Shown: piece by piece, positions 9,301 to 18,171 of the stretch | Position numbering within the stretch: the first letter of the stretch is position 1 | Layout of the letters: the number at the start of each line of letters is the position of its first letter | Origin: an uncultured Eubacteriales bacterium | Lineage (GTDB): Bacteria > Bacillota > Clostridia > Christensenellales > QALW01 | DNA length: 64,000 bases | Direction: 5' to 3' | NCBI GenBank assembly: GCA_900547955.1 | Contig: URIR01000001.1 | Location: 60,090 to 124,089, forward strand | Position numbers and translations under genes: made by a program | Notes under the pieces: generated by a model | Told to the model about the DNA's origin: nothing | The model's database searches: none | The model's input: only the letters and a program-made list of their open reading frames with translations

Positions 9301-12300
9301 ATGAATAAGGATACGCATTATCTGCCTCCGGATAATTTCCAGCAGCGGCCCTTTATCGGCTTTGCTGACAGAACCAGCGCTACAAATATAGGATTCGGAG
9401 CGCTTGCCCCGCTTTGCGCGGCGTATATGCGTCTTATGTCCCCTTCGGCGGCTTTAAAGCTGCTGGATAATACTCTTTTGACAATTGAGAGTTTGGAAAA
9501 ATGGAATGGGAATTTATATAATTGGTATAAAATATCTGATTTAAGCCCTATGGAGCCTAAATATATTTCCAGCGTGGACAGCGGCAATTTTCTTTGCTGT
9601 CTTTTGGCCTGCCGTGGTATGCTCTCGGGGTTATTCAGGCATTCTGTTATGGACGGGCGCCTGAAGGAGGGCCTGCGTACTCTTTTAATGAGCATAGTGG
9701 ATGAAAAGCGTATGGATAAGGAGCTGTATGAGCAAATAAGGCAGTATGACGGCGCGCTGGCGGCCGCTCAGAATATTTCCGCTTTGTGCGCCGTGCTCGG
9801 CCAAATAATAGGGGATAACAGCCTGGATTCGGTTAAAGGGATAAAGTTTGTCCGGGAGATGTATGCGGGCTTTAAGGAAAGCTATATGAATTTGGGCATA
9901 GAAGGGGCGTGCAGCGCCAGTCTGTATGAAATAAGCATTAATCCTGACGGTTATTTTGAAGACAGCGAGTTAAAAAGCGGCGCTTTAAACTATATAGCCT
10001 CGTTAAATACCGCCGCTTCGCAGCTTCAGAGCAGAATTGACCGTCTGCTGGAGAACTGTGAGCTTTCCGGTCTGTATGACGCCAAGAAAAAGCTCTTTTC
10101 CATAGGATGGGACGCGCAGGAAAATAAATTAAGCGGGCATTATTACGACTTGCTGGCTTCAGAGAGCAGATTGTGCAGCTATTATGCCGTAGCCTCGGGC
10201 GCCGTTCCGCCAGAGCATTGGTTTGCATTGGGAAGGCCGATTTCCAGAATTGACGACGAGCCGGTGCTTCTTTCCTGGAGCGGAACAATGTTTGAATATC
10301 TTATGCCTGAAATATTTTTTGATACTCACAGGGATACTCTGTTGGGCAGGAGTGTTGACGGAGCTGTCAGGGCGCAGATAGCTTACGGAAGATGGGGCAA
10401 TATTCCCTGGGGAATAAGCGAATCGGCTTATTATGCCTTGGACAGGCATAGGGAATATAAATATAAGGCCTTTGGCGTATATGCCACGGCCTTAAGCTCG
10501 TGCCCGAGGGAAAGAGTAGTTTCTCCTTATTCCACAATTCTGGCGCTGGAACGCTTTCCGCGCGAGGGCATGGAGAATTTAGTAAAATTAGTGCAGAGAG
10601 GCTGCGCCGGCAGTCTGGGTATGTTCGAGGCTATTGATTTTACGCATAGCCGCGGAGTTATGGAGAATTATAGCGCCGGAGAGCTGGCGGCTACTTATAT
10701 GGCTCATCATAACGGCATGTCTCTATGCTCTCTCTGCAATATTTTAGAAAATTCCGCAGTAAGAGCGGGCTTTATGGAAAACGATATGATAAAGGCCGCG
10801 GCTCTGCTTTTGGAGGAGAAGCCTCCTGAAGGCGCTTCGCCGCGCAGGGTGCGCGAGGAGGTTAAACTTAAGAGCCTTAATATAGTTCCGGTAAAGGCGG
10901 TGCCGGACAGCGTTCAGACGCTTACTAACGGAAGCCTTAGAGGCGCGTATTCCGCCGACGGTACGGGCGCGCTCTGGTTTAAGGATTTGGCTCTTACGCT
11001 GTTTTCCTTTAACGGCGGAGATTTTGCCGGCGGCTCCAGGCTTTATATAAGGGATGATTCGGCGCAGTCGCTGATACCGATGCTTGAGGGCGTATTCAGA
11101 GAGGATAAATGCGTTTTCTCATATACGGGCAGGGAGCTTAAAATAGATGAGGAAATAATTCTGAGCGCAGATAAAAACGTGGAAATACGCCGTATAGAAT
11201 TAGCAAATCTTTCGCGGCAGGCCAAGGAATTGGTTGTAACTCTTGCGCATGACGCCGTGCTTTGCCCTCCAAATGATTATTATGCTCACAGAGTGTTTAA
11301 TAAGCTGTTTATCAGCGCAGTTATGGTTGACGGAGGGATGGCGTTAAAGCGAAGGGGCAAGCGGGGAGAGACGGACGGCTGCATGCTGCTGGCGGCAGCG
11401 GGAGATTTTGAGGCGCAGTGGTATTGTACCGACAGGTTTGCCTTTTATGGCAGAAATAATACCGGCTTGCCCGATATGATTGCGGCTGCTCAGGAGAGAC
11501 CGGGCGACTGCAAGGAGGTTCCTATTGAGCCTATGCTGGCGCAGAGCGTAAGGGTGAAGCTAAAGCCGGGTCAAAGCTCGGTTCTGACCTTTTATACGGC
11601 TGCCGCGCTTAACGAGGGCGAATTGGAAAAGCTTTTGGAAAGCCTTAAAGGCTGCGATAGCAGAAAGGAGGCTGAATTGGCCTGCGCTCAGGCGGTAGCG
11701 CGCATGAATTATTATAAGGTCAGCGCTGCTCAGACGCGCTTTATAGGCAGGGCCGTATATAACGCCTTAAGGAACGCTAAAGCGGGTATAAGCGAAAACG
11801 GCAGGCGTGAGCAGCTTTGGAGCATGGGCGTTTCGGGGGATAATCCCATAATGCTTATCCGCTGCCCGGCCCAATTTGCATCAGAAAATTTGAAGAACGC
11901 TGTAAATGCATACCGCTATATATGCTTCCTGGGCTTTAAGATGGATTTGCTGGTAATGGATTACAGCGAGCAGGATTATATGCAGTCTGACTATAATCGC
12001 GTAGAAAACATACTTGCCGCTATTGAAAGGGGAGAGAATGAGGTTGTTCATCATAAATGCCGCTATGAAAAGGAGGACATGATTCAATCTCTTAAGGCTA
12101 TGGCCTGTATTTATGTGGATTTGGACGGGGAAGCTCAGCACGAGCCGGTTCAAAATGCTTCGGCTGAAACGCTGGAGGTTTTACCGGTAAATTATCCGGC
12201 CTCTAAAATAGCTGTTCAGAATTTGCAGTTTTTTAACGGCTTGGGCGGTTTTTCTGAGGACGGACGGGAATACGTTATTATTACGCGCATGGGCAAGGGT

Positions 12301-14559
12301 ACTTTTCTGCCTTGGAGCAACTGCATTTCATCGGGAAATTTGGGGACTGTAGTCTGTGAAAACGGGGGAGGCTATACCTGGCATGAAAACAGCGGACTGG
12401 AAAAGCTGACTGATTTTCAGAACGACCCGGTTTTAAATACGCCTAATGAATATATCTATATCCGAGATGAGGAAAGCGGACGCTTTTGGAGCATAACCTC
12501 TTCGCCCATAAATCTGGGGGATGAATATAAAGCCGCGCATGGTCAGGGCTACAGCTACTTTGAATACAACGGCATGGGTTTGGAACAGAGGCAGACGGTG
12601 TTTGTGCATAGGGAACTGCCCTTAAAAATTTATGCCCTTGACTTTTTAAACAGGAGCGGCAGGGTCCGCCGGCTGAGCGTTACCGCCTGTATAGAGGCGG
12701 CTCTTGGCCGGGACAGGCAGGAAAGCTTGAAATTTATGTTCTGCGGCAGTACGGACGGCTTTATATATGTCAAGCGGGATAATAAGTATGCCTATTTATA
12801 TATGCCAGGGGCATTTGAAAAGTGTTTGGACCGCGACGCCTTTTTTGGTCGGGGCGATATGACGCGGCCCCAGGGTATGCGCCTTAAAAGCTTGCCTGAG
12901 GGGGGGAATACCAATCCGTTTCTTTCGGGCAGAGCATACCTGGAGGTGGATGGCGAGGCGGGTTTCTGGTGCGCTCTGGGCTATGCTGAAAGTCTGGAGG
13001 AGGCTGCCGGGCATATAGAAAAAATAAAGGCGCAGGGCGTGGCTGAAGCCTTAGAGGAGATAAAGCGCTTCTGGGACGAGCGTCTGGATAGGATAAAGGT
13101 AAATACGCCGGATAAAGCGTTTGATTTTATGTTTAACCGCTGGCTGCTGTATCAGAGCTTCAGCTCGCGCTTTTATGGGCGCGCGGGCTTTTATCAGGTG
13201 GGAGGCGCCTATGGCTTCAGGGACCAGCTCCAGGACTGCCTTGCTCTGGTTTACAGCCGCCCTGAATTAGTGCGCAGGCATATCATTGAATGCGCGGGAC
13301 ACCAGTTTTTGGAGGGGGATGTGCAGCATTGGTGGCATGCTCCCCGCCGGGGTGTGCGGACTAAAATAAGCGATGATTTGCTGTTTTTGCCCTATGTGGC
13401 CTGTCGTTATGCGGAAATTACCGGCGATTACGCAATATTTGACCAAACGGCTCCTTATCTTTCGGGCCGCGCACCCGCTGCGGGAGAGAAGGACGTATAT
13501 GAGGAGCCGTCTCTCAGCGGCAATGGAACTCTTTATGAGCATTGCCTGAGAGCTATACGCAGAGCGGCGCGTATGGGGGAAAACGGCTTGCCCTTAATGG
13601 GTACGGGCGACTGGAACGACGGCATGGATGAATTGGGCGCAAAAGGACGCGGCGAAAGCGTGTGGCTGGGCTGGTTCCTTTTAAGCGTTATAAGCGAATT
13701 TTTGCCCGTAGCGCGTGAACGCGGGGATGAAGATACGGCCCAAACGCTTATGAACTGCGCTGTTAAGCTGCGTCAGGCTGTTCAAAAGGCGTGGGACGGC
13801 CGCTGGTATCTGCGCGCGGTAAGCGATGACGGGCTTAATATAGGCTCCCATAAGTCGGACGAATGCCGCATAGATTTAATTTCTCAGGCATGGGCGGTTA
13901 TTTCGGGCATGGCTGAGGCGGATATGCAGCATACGGCCATGAACTCCGCCTTTGAGTTATTGGTCGATCAGGGCGCGGGCATAGTGCGGCTGCTTTGGCC
14001 GCCCTTTGATAAGCATCAGCCCTTTGCGGGCTATATCCAGAGATATCTGGGCGGCCTGCGCGAGAATGGAGGACAGTATACCCATGCGGCGGTATGGTTT
14101 TTAAAGGCGCTGGCCTTGAGCGGGGAAGCGGATAAGGCGGGCGAGATTATGAGCATGCTTAATCCTGTCAATCATGCTTTGACTTTTCAACAGGCGTCGG
14201 TATATAAGGGGGAGCCATATGTAGCGGCGGGGGATGTATATTCCTGCGGAGCAAATACGGGCAGAAGCGGATGGACGTGGTATACGGGCGCCGCAGCCTG
14301 GATGTATGCGGTTTATCTGGAGGATATTTTAGGCTTTAAGCTGCATGGAGACAGGCTGGCCTTTGAGCCTTGCCTTCCTCCGGGCTGGGATAAGGTGTCT
14401 ATGGAGTTTTTATACGGCGAAAGTGTTTACAAGATTGACCTATTTAACCCTGAAGGCCGGGACAAGGGAATGCACAGCCTGCTTTTGGACGGCAGGGCAT
14501 GCGGAGAAATAATTCTTAAGGATGATAAAGAGACGCATCATATAAAGGTTATAATATAA
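6367..14559 (+). CDS. Cyclic beta-1,2-glucan synthase-like protein (GT84 + GH94)
   Basis: 2730 residues, close to NdvB/Cgs proteins (about 2800). Order: an N-terminal membrane anchor (4-20); two spans (about 385-445); a family 2-like/GT84 glycosyltransferase with VDADTRL (about 591) and RAHRWTRGDWQ (about 745); four or five further spans (778-946); a glycoamylase-like domain (about 980-1480); and a C-terminal GH94 phosphorylase region with GGAYGFRDQLQD (about 2275) and the catalytic-acid loop GTGDWNDGMDELG (about 2411). Known relatives build a protein-linked beta-1,2-glucan from UDP-glucose, trim it by phosphorolysis and cyclise it. The product here could be a cell-envelope or exported glucan; that is inference. 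It stands alone, with no transporter beside it. Confidence 0.88.
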   Translation: MEYILLTVLMLAIIWIIVYEAKKKRTYASLKAGGPLKAIESPDLSVAGIKKVKKALPNPALMQTALEEAVARLESLAPGEFELGLKWLADNKNRLFSEAEQVCAQQANLSMKLPVNKRGNLRVYEAAGYFIIKNGGNFSQEDLIAYIKQLNSCEEMQLEEGFLLPFCLKLCILEYITQAALNMLESAGNYERLERLAKEKRSDALLRELNQDSTGESFYNLMLILSRQEQDSELEVLCGRALSRRGLDRESLLEETRLAHSRLSAAVAASVKRLITIGDIESETVVEETFGAERMLLEEKSGTYASSNKATRSACRVALARMSRRYGADEMEILRTAYRLSEEDNPYGGICAYLIGGERQKLIDRLFEEGKIKSRKTYLSKKSMGIYYFCALGLITFLMLTPLVIYAAGAADSLKWLYGLITAVVGLAPAYIMTEILLNSMINIFVKPVVVPGLKEELCDSAQYRTAVVIPALLSSQKRAGEVCALLERHYLSNRCENAVYVLLGDYKDGDNPLEEQDAGIYAEASRRIEALNKKYPHAQFIYLHRERKYVDRDKKYMGYERKRGALMQLIKVCSDGENNDFMGDAGPLAGVKYILTVDADTRLAPGAVLSLISRAAHPLNRPVYSKEKKRIIQGYGIIQPAMGTTISSLKTYFARFFSPKGGLDAYSGLVSDVYQDIFNCASFGGKGIIDVGAFQEAIGERIPENTVLSHDLLEGSFLRCATAGDVKFFDSFPGEPLAYYKRAHRWTRGDWQLARWVFKNELSPLARFKIFANMFRTLFPGSVLMLLLLSVSILPGNMLVYFAFALQAVFYPLGLEVFSKAVGVYRAIKRKYTLRDALPDIWAVIVRLALSFIFLPYEAYVYADAKLRALYRMLISRKRLLEWVTAADSEKGRATGNAYAAVMWPCAVFGAVYFLVAAAFGRYLLLPLILGLAWAFAPYIAYRLSFSAELKTDRLLPEQLYALRMLAARTFRYFYEGMNKDTHYLPPDNFQQRPFIGFADRTSATNIGFGALAPLCAAYMRLMSPSAALKLLDNTLLTIESLEKWNGNLYNWYKISDLSPMEPKYISSVDSGNFLCCLLACRGMLSGLFRHSVMDGRLKEGLRTLLMSIVDEKRMDKELYEQIRQYDGALAAAQNISALCAVLGQIIGDNSLDSVKGIKFVREMYAGFKESYMNLGIEGACSASLYEISINPDGYFEDSELKSGALNYIASLNTAASQLQSRIDRLLENCELSGLYDAKKKLFSIGWDAQENKLSGHYYDLLASESRLCSYYAVASGAVPPEHWFALGRPISRIDDEPVLLSWSGTMFEYLMPEIFFDTHRDTLLGRSVDGAVRAQIAYGRWGNIPWGISESAYYALDRHREYKYKAFGVYATALSSCPRERVVSPYSTILALERFPREGMENLVKLVQRGCAGSLGMFEAIDFTHSRGVMENYSAGELAATYMAHHNGMSLCSLCNILENSAVRAGFMENDMIKAAALLLEEKPPEGASPRRVREEVKLKSLNIVPVKAVPDSVQTLTNGSLRGAYSADGTGALWFKDLALTLFSFNGGDFAGGSRLYIRDDSAQSLIPMLEGVFREDKCVFSYTGRELKIDEEIILSADKNVEIRRIELANLSRQAKELVVTLAHDAVLCPPNDYYAHRVFNKLFISAVMVDGGMALKRRGKRGETDGCMLLAAAGDFEAQWYCTDRFAFYGRNNTGLPDMIAAAQERPGDCKEVPIEPMLAQSVRVKLKPGQSSVLTFYTAAALNEGELEKLLESLKGCDSRKEAELACAQAVARMNYYKVSAAQTRFIGRAVYNALRNAKAGISENGRREQLWSMGVSGDNPIMLIRCPAQFASENLKNAVNAYRYICFLGFKMDLLVMDYSEQDYMQSDYNRVENILAAIERGENEVVHHKCRYEKEDMIQSLKAMACIYVDLDGEAQHEPVQNASAETLEVLPVNYPASKIAVQNLQFFNGLGGFSEDGREYVIITRMGKGTFLPWSNCISSGNLGTVVCENGGGYTWHENSGLEKLTDFQNDPVLNTPNEYIYIRDEESGRFWSITSSPINLGDEYKAAHGQGYSYFEYNGMGLEQRQTVFVHRELPLKIYALDFLNRSGRVRRLSVTACIEAALGRDRQESLKFMFCGSTDGFIYVKRDNKYAYLYMPGAFEKCLDRDAFFGRGDMTRPQGMRLKSLPEGGNTNPFLSGRAYLEVDGEAGFWCALGYAESLEEAAGHIEKIKAQGVAEALEEIKRFWDERLDRIKVNTPDKAFDFMFNRWLLYQSFSSRFYGRAGFYQVGGAYGFRDQLQDCLALVYSRPELVRRHIIECAGHQFLEGDVQHWWHAPRRGVRTKISDDLLFLPYVACRYAEITGDYAIFDQTAPYLSGRAPAAGEKDVYEEPSLSGNGTLYEHCLRAIRRAARMGENGLPLMGTGDWNDGMDELGAKGRGESVWLGWFLLSVISEFLPVARERGDEDTAQTLMNCAVKLRQAVQKAWDGRWYLRAVSDDGLNIGSHKSDECRIDLISQAWAVISGMAEADMQHTAMNSAFELLVDQGAGIVRLLWPPFDKHQPFAGYIQRYLGGLRENGGQYTHAAVWFLKALALSGEADKAGEIMSMLNPVNHALTFQQASVYKGEPYVAAGDVYSCGANTGRSGWTWYTGAAAWMYAVYLEDILGFKLHGDRLAFEPCLPPGWDKVSMEFLYGESVYKIDLFNPEGRDKGMHSLLLDGRACGEIILKDDKETHHIKVII

Positions 14560-14594
14560 TTTTGTATTGTGCGCGCGTTGTGGGCAGAATACGG

Positions 14595-14624
14595 TTGCGC
14601 TAATGGGCGGACGGGTGATATACT
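14595..14624 (+). promoter_or_regulatory. Candidate sigma-A promoter of ygiQ
   Basis: TTGCGC, 18 bases, TATACT, ending about 30 bases before the ygiQ start. The 5' part lies just after the glucan synthase stop. Confidence 0.55.
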
Positions 14625-14655
14625 AATTTTGTTTAAAGGGAAAGGAAGTAGTATC

Positions 14656-16512
14656 ATGCCGTTTTTGCCCGTGAATAGAGAGGAAATGCTTTCAAGAGGC
14701 TGGGAAAGGCCGGATTTTGTATATGTGTCGGGAGACGCGTATGTAGACCATCCCAGCTTCGGTCATGCCATAATAACCAGAATGCTGGAAAGCAGGGGGT
14801 ATAAGGTGTCCATGCTGGCTCAGCCGGACTGGAGAAATATAAAGGCTTTTAAGGAGTTTGGGCGGCCGCGGCTGGGCTTTTTAGTTTCGTCAGGCAATAT
14901 TGATTCTATGGTAAACGCATATACGGCGGCTAAAAGGCCCAGAAGCAGAGACGTCTATTCTCCCGGCGGAAAAACAGGATTGCGGCCCAACAGAGCGGAT
15001 ATAGTTTATACCAACTGCATACGTCAGGCATATAAAAACATACCGGTAATATTGGGAGGGGTAGAAGCCAGTCTCAGGCGGCTTGCCCATTACGATTATT
15101 GGGAGGACAGAGTGCGCGCTTCTATTTTGGTAGACAGCGGCGCTGATTTATTGCTTTTCGGAATGGGCGAGAGGAGTATAATAGAACTTGCCGACGCTCT
15201 GGAGGCGGGTATACCTATAAAGGATATAACATATATAAACGGTTCGGCCTATATTGCCGAGAACCTGGAAAACGTATATGATTATGAAATTATAGAGAGC
15301 TTTGAGGAGGTGCGGGATAATAAGCGCGCGTACGCTCAGGCATTTATGAAGCAGTATGCGCAGCAAAGCCCGCAGGGCAAACGGCTTGTGCAGAAGCACG
15401 GCAAAATTTATGCGGTATGCAACCCGCCCCAGGAGGCCCTTTCCCGCGAGGAGATGGACCAAACCTATTCTCTGCCTTATGAACGGGATTATCATCCCAT
15501 GTATAAAAGCATGGGAGGAGTGCCTGCCATTGAAGAGGTTAAATACAGCATAACCAGCAGCCGCGGCTGCTTTGGAGGCTGCAATTTCTGTGCGCTTGCC
15601 TTTCACCAGGGAAGAAAGGTAACCTCGCGCAGCCATGCCTCTATTTTGGAGGAGGCGCGCGTTATAATCGGGGATAAGGATTTTAAGGGGTATATACATG
15701 ATGTTGGCGGCCCTACGGCTAATTTCCGGTTTCCCGCATGCTCAAGGCAGGAAAAAAGCGGCCCGTGTCTGAATAAGCAGTGCCTTTTTCCTTCCCCATG
15801 CGTAAATTTAAAGGCTGACCATTCAGATTATATTCAATTGCTGGAAAAACTCAGGAAGCTTCCTGGAGTTAAAAAGGTTTTTGTGCGGTCAGGTATACGT
15901 TTTGATTATGTTTTGGCCGATAAAAAGAACGGAATGCGTTTTATGGAGCAATTATGCCGGCATCATGTAAGCGGACAGCTTAAGGTAGCGCCCGAGCATG
16001 TGGCTCCTGGAGCGCTGGCGGCTATGGGCAAGCCGGAGCATAAAATATATGAAAGGTTCCGTGAAAAGTTCTACGAGATAAATCAGAGAATGGGCAAGGA
16101 ACAGTATCTTGTGCCCTATTTAATGTCCTCGCATCCGGGCTGCACGCTTCAGGACGCTGTAGAGCTTGCGGAATATCTTAGAGATATAAACCATATGCCC
16201 GAGCAGGTGCAGGATTTTTATCCGACTCCGGGAACTATGAGCACCTGTATGTTTTATACCGGACTGGATCCTCGTACAATGCGCGAGGTGTATGTTCCCA
16301 GGTCCCCTTTGGAAAAGGCGATGCAAAGAGCGCTGATACAATATAAAAAGCCGGAAAACTATGAGCTTGTAAAAAAAGCCCTCGTTGCCGCGGGCCGTCA
16401 GGAACTAATAGGTTTTGATAAAAAGTGCCTTATTAAGCCTCGGAATATCGTTAAATCAGAACCGCGCCGAAATGGGCGAGGGCGTGAAAGGTCTCGAAAT
16501 CGCAGCCGGTAA
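14656..16512 (+). CDS. ygiQ: YgiQ-family radical SAM protein (UPF0313)
   Basis: The start at MPFLPVNREEML is set by AAAGGAAG eight bases upstream; an upstream in-frame ATG at 14569 has no ribosome site. 618 residues. The N-terminal B12-binding-like region contains PDFVYVSGDAYVDHPSFGHA. The radical SAM cluster motif is RGCFGGCNFCA (about 303-313). The family's substrate is unknown. The C-terminus is Arg/Asn-rich and overlaps the end of the convergent downstream gene by 62 bases. Confidence 0.92.
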   Translation: MPFLPVNREEMLSRGWERPDFVYVSGDAYVDHPSFGHAIITRMLESRGYKVSMLAQPDWRNIKAFKEFGRPRLGFLVSSGNIDSMVNAYTAAKRPRSRDVYSPGGKTGLRPNRADIVYTNCIRQAYKNIPVILGGVEASLRRLAHYDYWEDRVRASILVDSGADLLLFGMGERSIIELADALEAGIPIKDITYINGSAYIAENLENVYDYEIIESFEEVRDNKRAYAQAFMKQYAQQSPQGKRLVQKHGKIYAVCNPPQEALSREEMDQTYSLPYERDYHPMYKSMGGVPAIEEVKYSITSSRGCFGGCNFCALAFHQGRKVTSRSHASILEEARVIIGDKDFKGYIHDVGGPTANFRFPACSRQEKSGPCLNKQCLFPSPCVNLKADHSDYIQLLEKLRKLPGVKKVFVRSGIRFDYVLADKKNGMRFMEQLCRHHVSGQLKVAPEHVAPGALAAMGKPEHKIYERFREKFYEINQRMGKEQYLVPYLMSSHPGCTLQDAVELAEYLRDINHMPEQVQDFYPTPGTMSTCMFYTGLDPRTMREVYVPRSPLEKAMQRALIQYKKPENYELVKKALVAAGRQELIGFDKKCLIKPRNIVKSEPRRNGRGRERSRNRSR

Positions 16513-17638
16513 CTCCCGCAATTCCGCAGTAATATTTTAAAGCCAGCTTATATTGATTGAAGGCTGCGGCTTTTATTATCAGCGGCCGATGCAGCCGTTT
16601 TTCTAATAAAGGCATTAATTGAGGAATAACCTCTTCGGATAAATTGGAAATATCAATATAAAAATCTCCGCTGTCAGCCGCTTTAATGGCTTCAGAGCAA
16701 ATTTCATCGGCTGTCTGTCCGTTTTGAGGAGTAAAGGGCAGCTCGAGCTTATAATTAATCTGATAAAGCTTTTTGCTGTCCGAGAGCATGTAAGGGCGGT
16801 CTAATTCGTTTTTGCTGTTCTCTGGCAGAGCTATGGCGCTTAAAGCGCGGATGTGCTCGGGCGTTGAACCAAAGCCTCCGCCTATATGAGCCGCTCCTGC
16901 GGGGGTTAAGGCATTAAGACTGTCTCTGAAAGCCTCGGGAGTCATTTTGCCCTCCCTGCCGGCGTCGGGACGTATTAATACGGGCAGGGAGGAAACTGAA
17001 TTAAAATCTCTCAGAGCGCCCAGCAGGGAAAGAGGAGCGTCCTTACAGTTAAGACCAAGGCAATCCGCTCCCATAGCCTGAAAGATGCTGGCTGCTACTG
17101 AAGCGGTGGTGCCGTCCGGCATGCTGCCGTTTTCCATTTCAAAAGAAACTATAACGGGAAGAGAACAATTTTCACGCGCTGCGATATAAGCGGCGCGCGC
17201 CTGATGCAGGCTGGTAATGTTTTCAATAATTATTCCGTCTGTTTTACAATTGGCTGCGGCTTTTATTTGAGGAGCATATGCATTATATAACTGGTCGAAA
17301 GTCCATTGAGTACCGCTGATTGGGCCTAAAGCCATTAGGGAAAATGCGTTAGAGCCTCCTGCTTTGGCGTTCTGCGCTGCCGCGCAGCATATTTCATAGC
17401 TTTCTTTATCTGCTCCCAGCGCTTTAAGGGTTATTTCGTCAGCGCCCTTGCTCGCCGCGGTTATAACCTGCGCTCCTGCAAGAATATAAGCGGCATGCAC
17501 GCCTTTTATAATTTCAGGGTGAGATAAATTGCATATAGCCGTATTGAGACCGGGTCCAACGCCGCTTTTTTGCAGATAGGAATCCATAGCGCCGTCAAAA
17601 AGCAGATTTTTGGTTTTCAGCGCCTGTTCAAAATTCAA
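16451..17638 (-). CDS. Homocysteine S-methyltransferase-like protein lacking the zinc CC motif
   Basis: Start is TTG with AGGAGG eight bases upstream. 395 residues. Residues 1-300 follow the MetH/BHMT homocysteine-binding barrel: LLFDGAMDSYLQ (12-23), SHPEIIKGVHAAYI, GLNCKD with Cys198, and STPEHIRAL (258-266). The canonical GGCCG zinc loop reads GGGFG here (253-257), so two of three zinc ligands are missing. The family signature ETNTFGAN reads TAASKGAD. Residues 300-395 resemble a shortened pterin-binding segment. It is probably not an ordinary zinc methyltransferase; it could be degenerate or bind another substrate. Confidence 0.7.
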   Translation of the reverse strand: MNFEQALKTKNLLFDGAMDSYLQKSGVGPGLNTAICNLSHPEIIKGVHAAYILAGAQVITAASKGADEITLKALGADKESYEICCAAAQNAKAGGSNAFSLMALGPISGTQWTFDQLYNAYAPQIKAAANCKTDGIIIENITSLHQARAAYIAARENCSLPVIVSFEMENGSMPDGTTASVAASIFQAMGADCLGLNCKDAPLSLLGALRDFNSVSSLPVLIRPDAGREGKMTPEAFRDSLNALTPAGAAHIGGGFGSTPEHIRALSAIALPENSKNELDRPYMLSDSKKLYQINYKLELPFTPQNGQTADEICSEAIKAADSGDFYIDISNLSEEVIPQLMPLLEKRLHRPLIIKAAAFNQYKLALKYYCGIAGVTGCDFETFHALAHFGAVLI

Positions 17639-17728
17639 TATAAATTCCTCCTAACAATTTAGAACAATAAACCCTTTATCCCAGCTTATAATATTTATAC
17701 GCGGAATTATTTAATGCTACGCGTGGAA

Positions 17729-17770
17729 TTTGCCGGAATCAGGGGTTTTCAAAGTAAATAATCCGGCAAA
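17729..17770. repeat. Inverted repeat upstream of the methyltransferase-like gene
   Basis: TTTGCCGGA and TCCGGCAAA form a nine-bp stem around a 24-base spacer. It lies in the 530-base gap between two divergent genes. No T-run follows, and I see no riboswitch consensus. Confidence 0.4.
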
Positions 17771-17861
17771 ATACGTAAATTAAATACAGTATATCATAAA
17801 TATAATAACATCAATTTTGCGGAATATCAAGTATTATTTATAAAATAACTTTATCATTAGT

Positions 17862-18064
17862 GTACGGTTTATAATGCGGCCAAAAAGGTTAAATTTGCGT
17901 TCAAGCTGCGTTGTTTTCGCTCCATATGCATCTGTGCCGTTTAAGCGCGCTTTACTGAGCGAAATGCGGCTTTTTGATTCGGAAAGCCTTGCTCTTCCCT
18001 TTAAACCCTCCTGTTTTCAAGAAGGATGACGAAGGTGTAATGGGGGAAGCGCGTTGACTGAGGG
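17862..18064. repeat. Decayed copy of the CCCTCAG/CTGAGGG MITE
   Basis: The right end reads GACTGAGGGTA like the intact copy at 53041-53297. Internal blocks line up (AATTTGCG, CTGCGTTGTTTTCGCTCCAT, AAGCGCGCTTTACTG), with many substitutions and a poor left end. The left boundary is approximate. It ends 41 bases before the -35 box of the ABC exporter operon. Confidence 0.6.
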
Positions 18065-18104
18065 TATTCTCCGGCAAAAAAATAAATAAAGTGCGTTTGG
18101 ATAG

Positions 18105-18132
18105 TTGACAAGCGTATAAAATCGTGTAATAT
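18105..18132 (+). promoter_or_regulatory. Sigma-A promoter of the ABC exporter operon
   Basis: TTGACA, 16 bases, TAATAT, about 40 bases before the start codon. Confidence 0.7.
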
Positions 18133-18171
18133 AAGATAAACTGCTGATTATATGAAAAGGAGTTGAATAGA

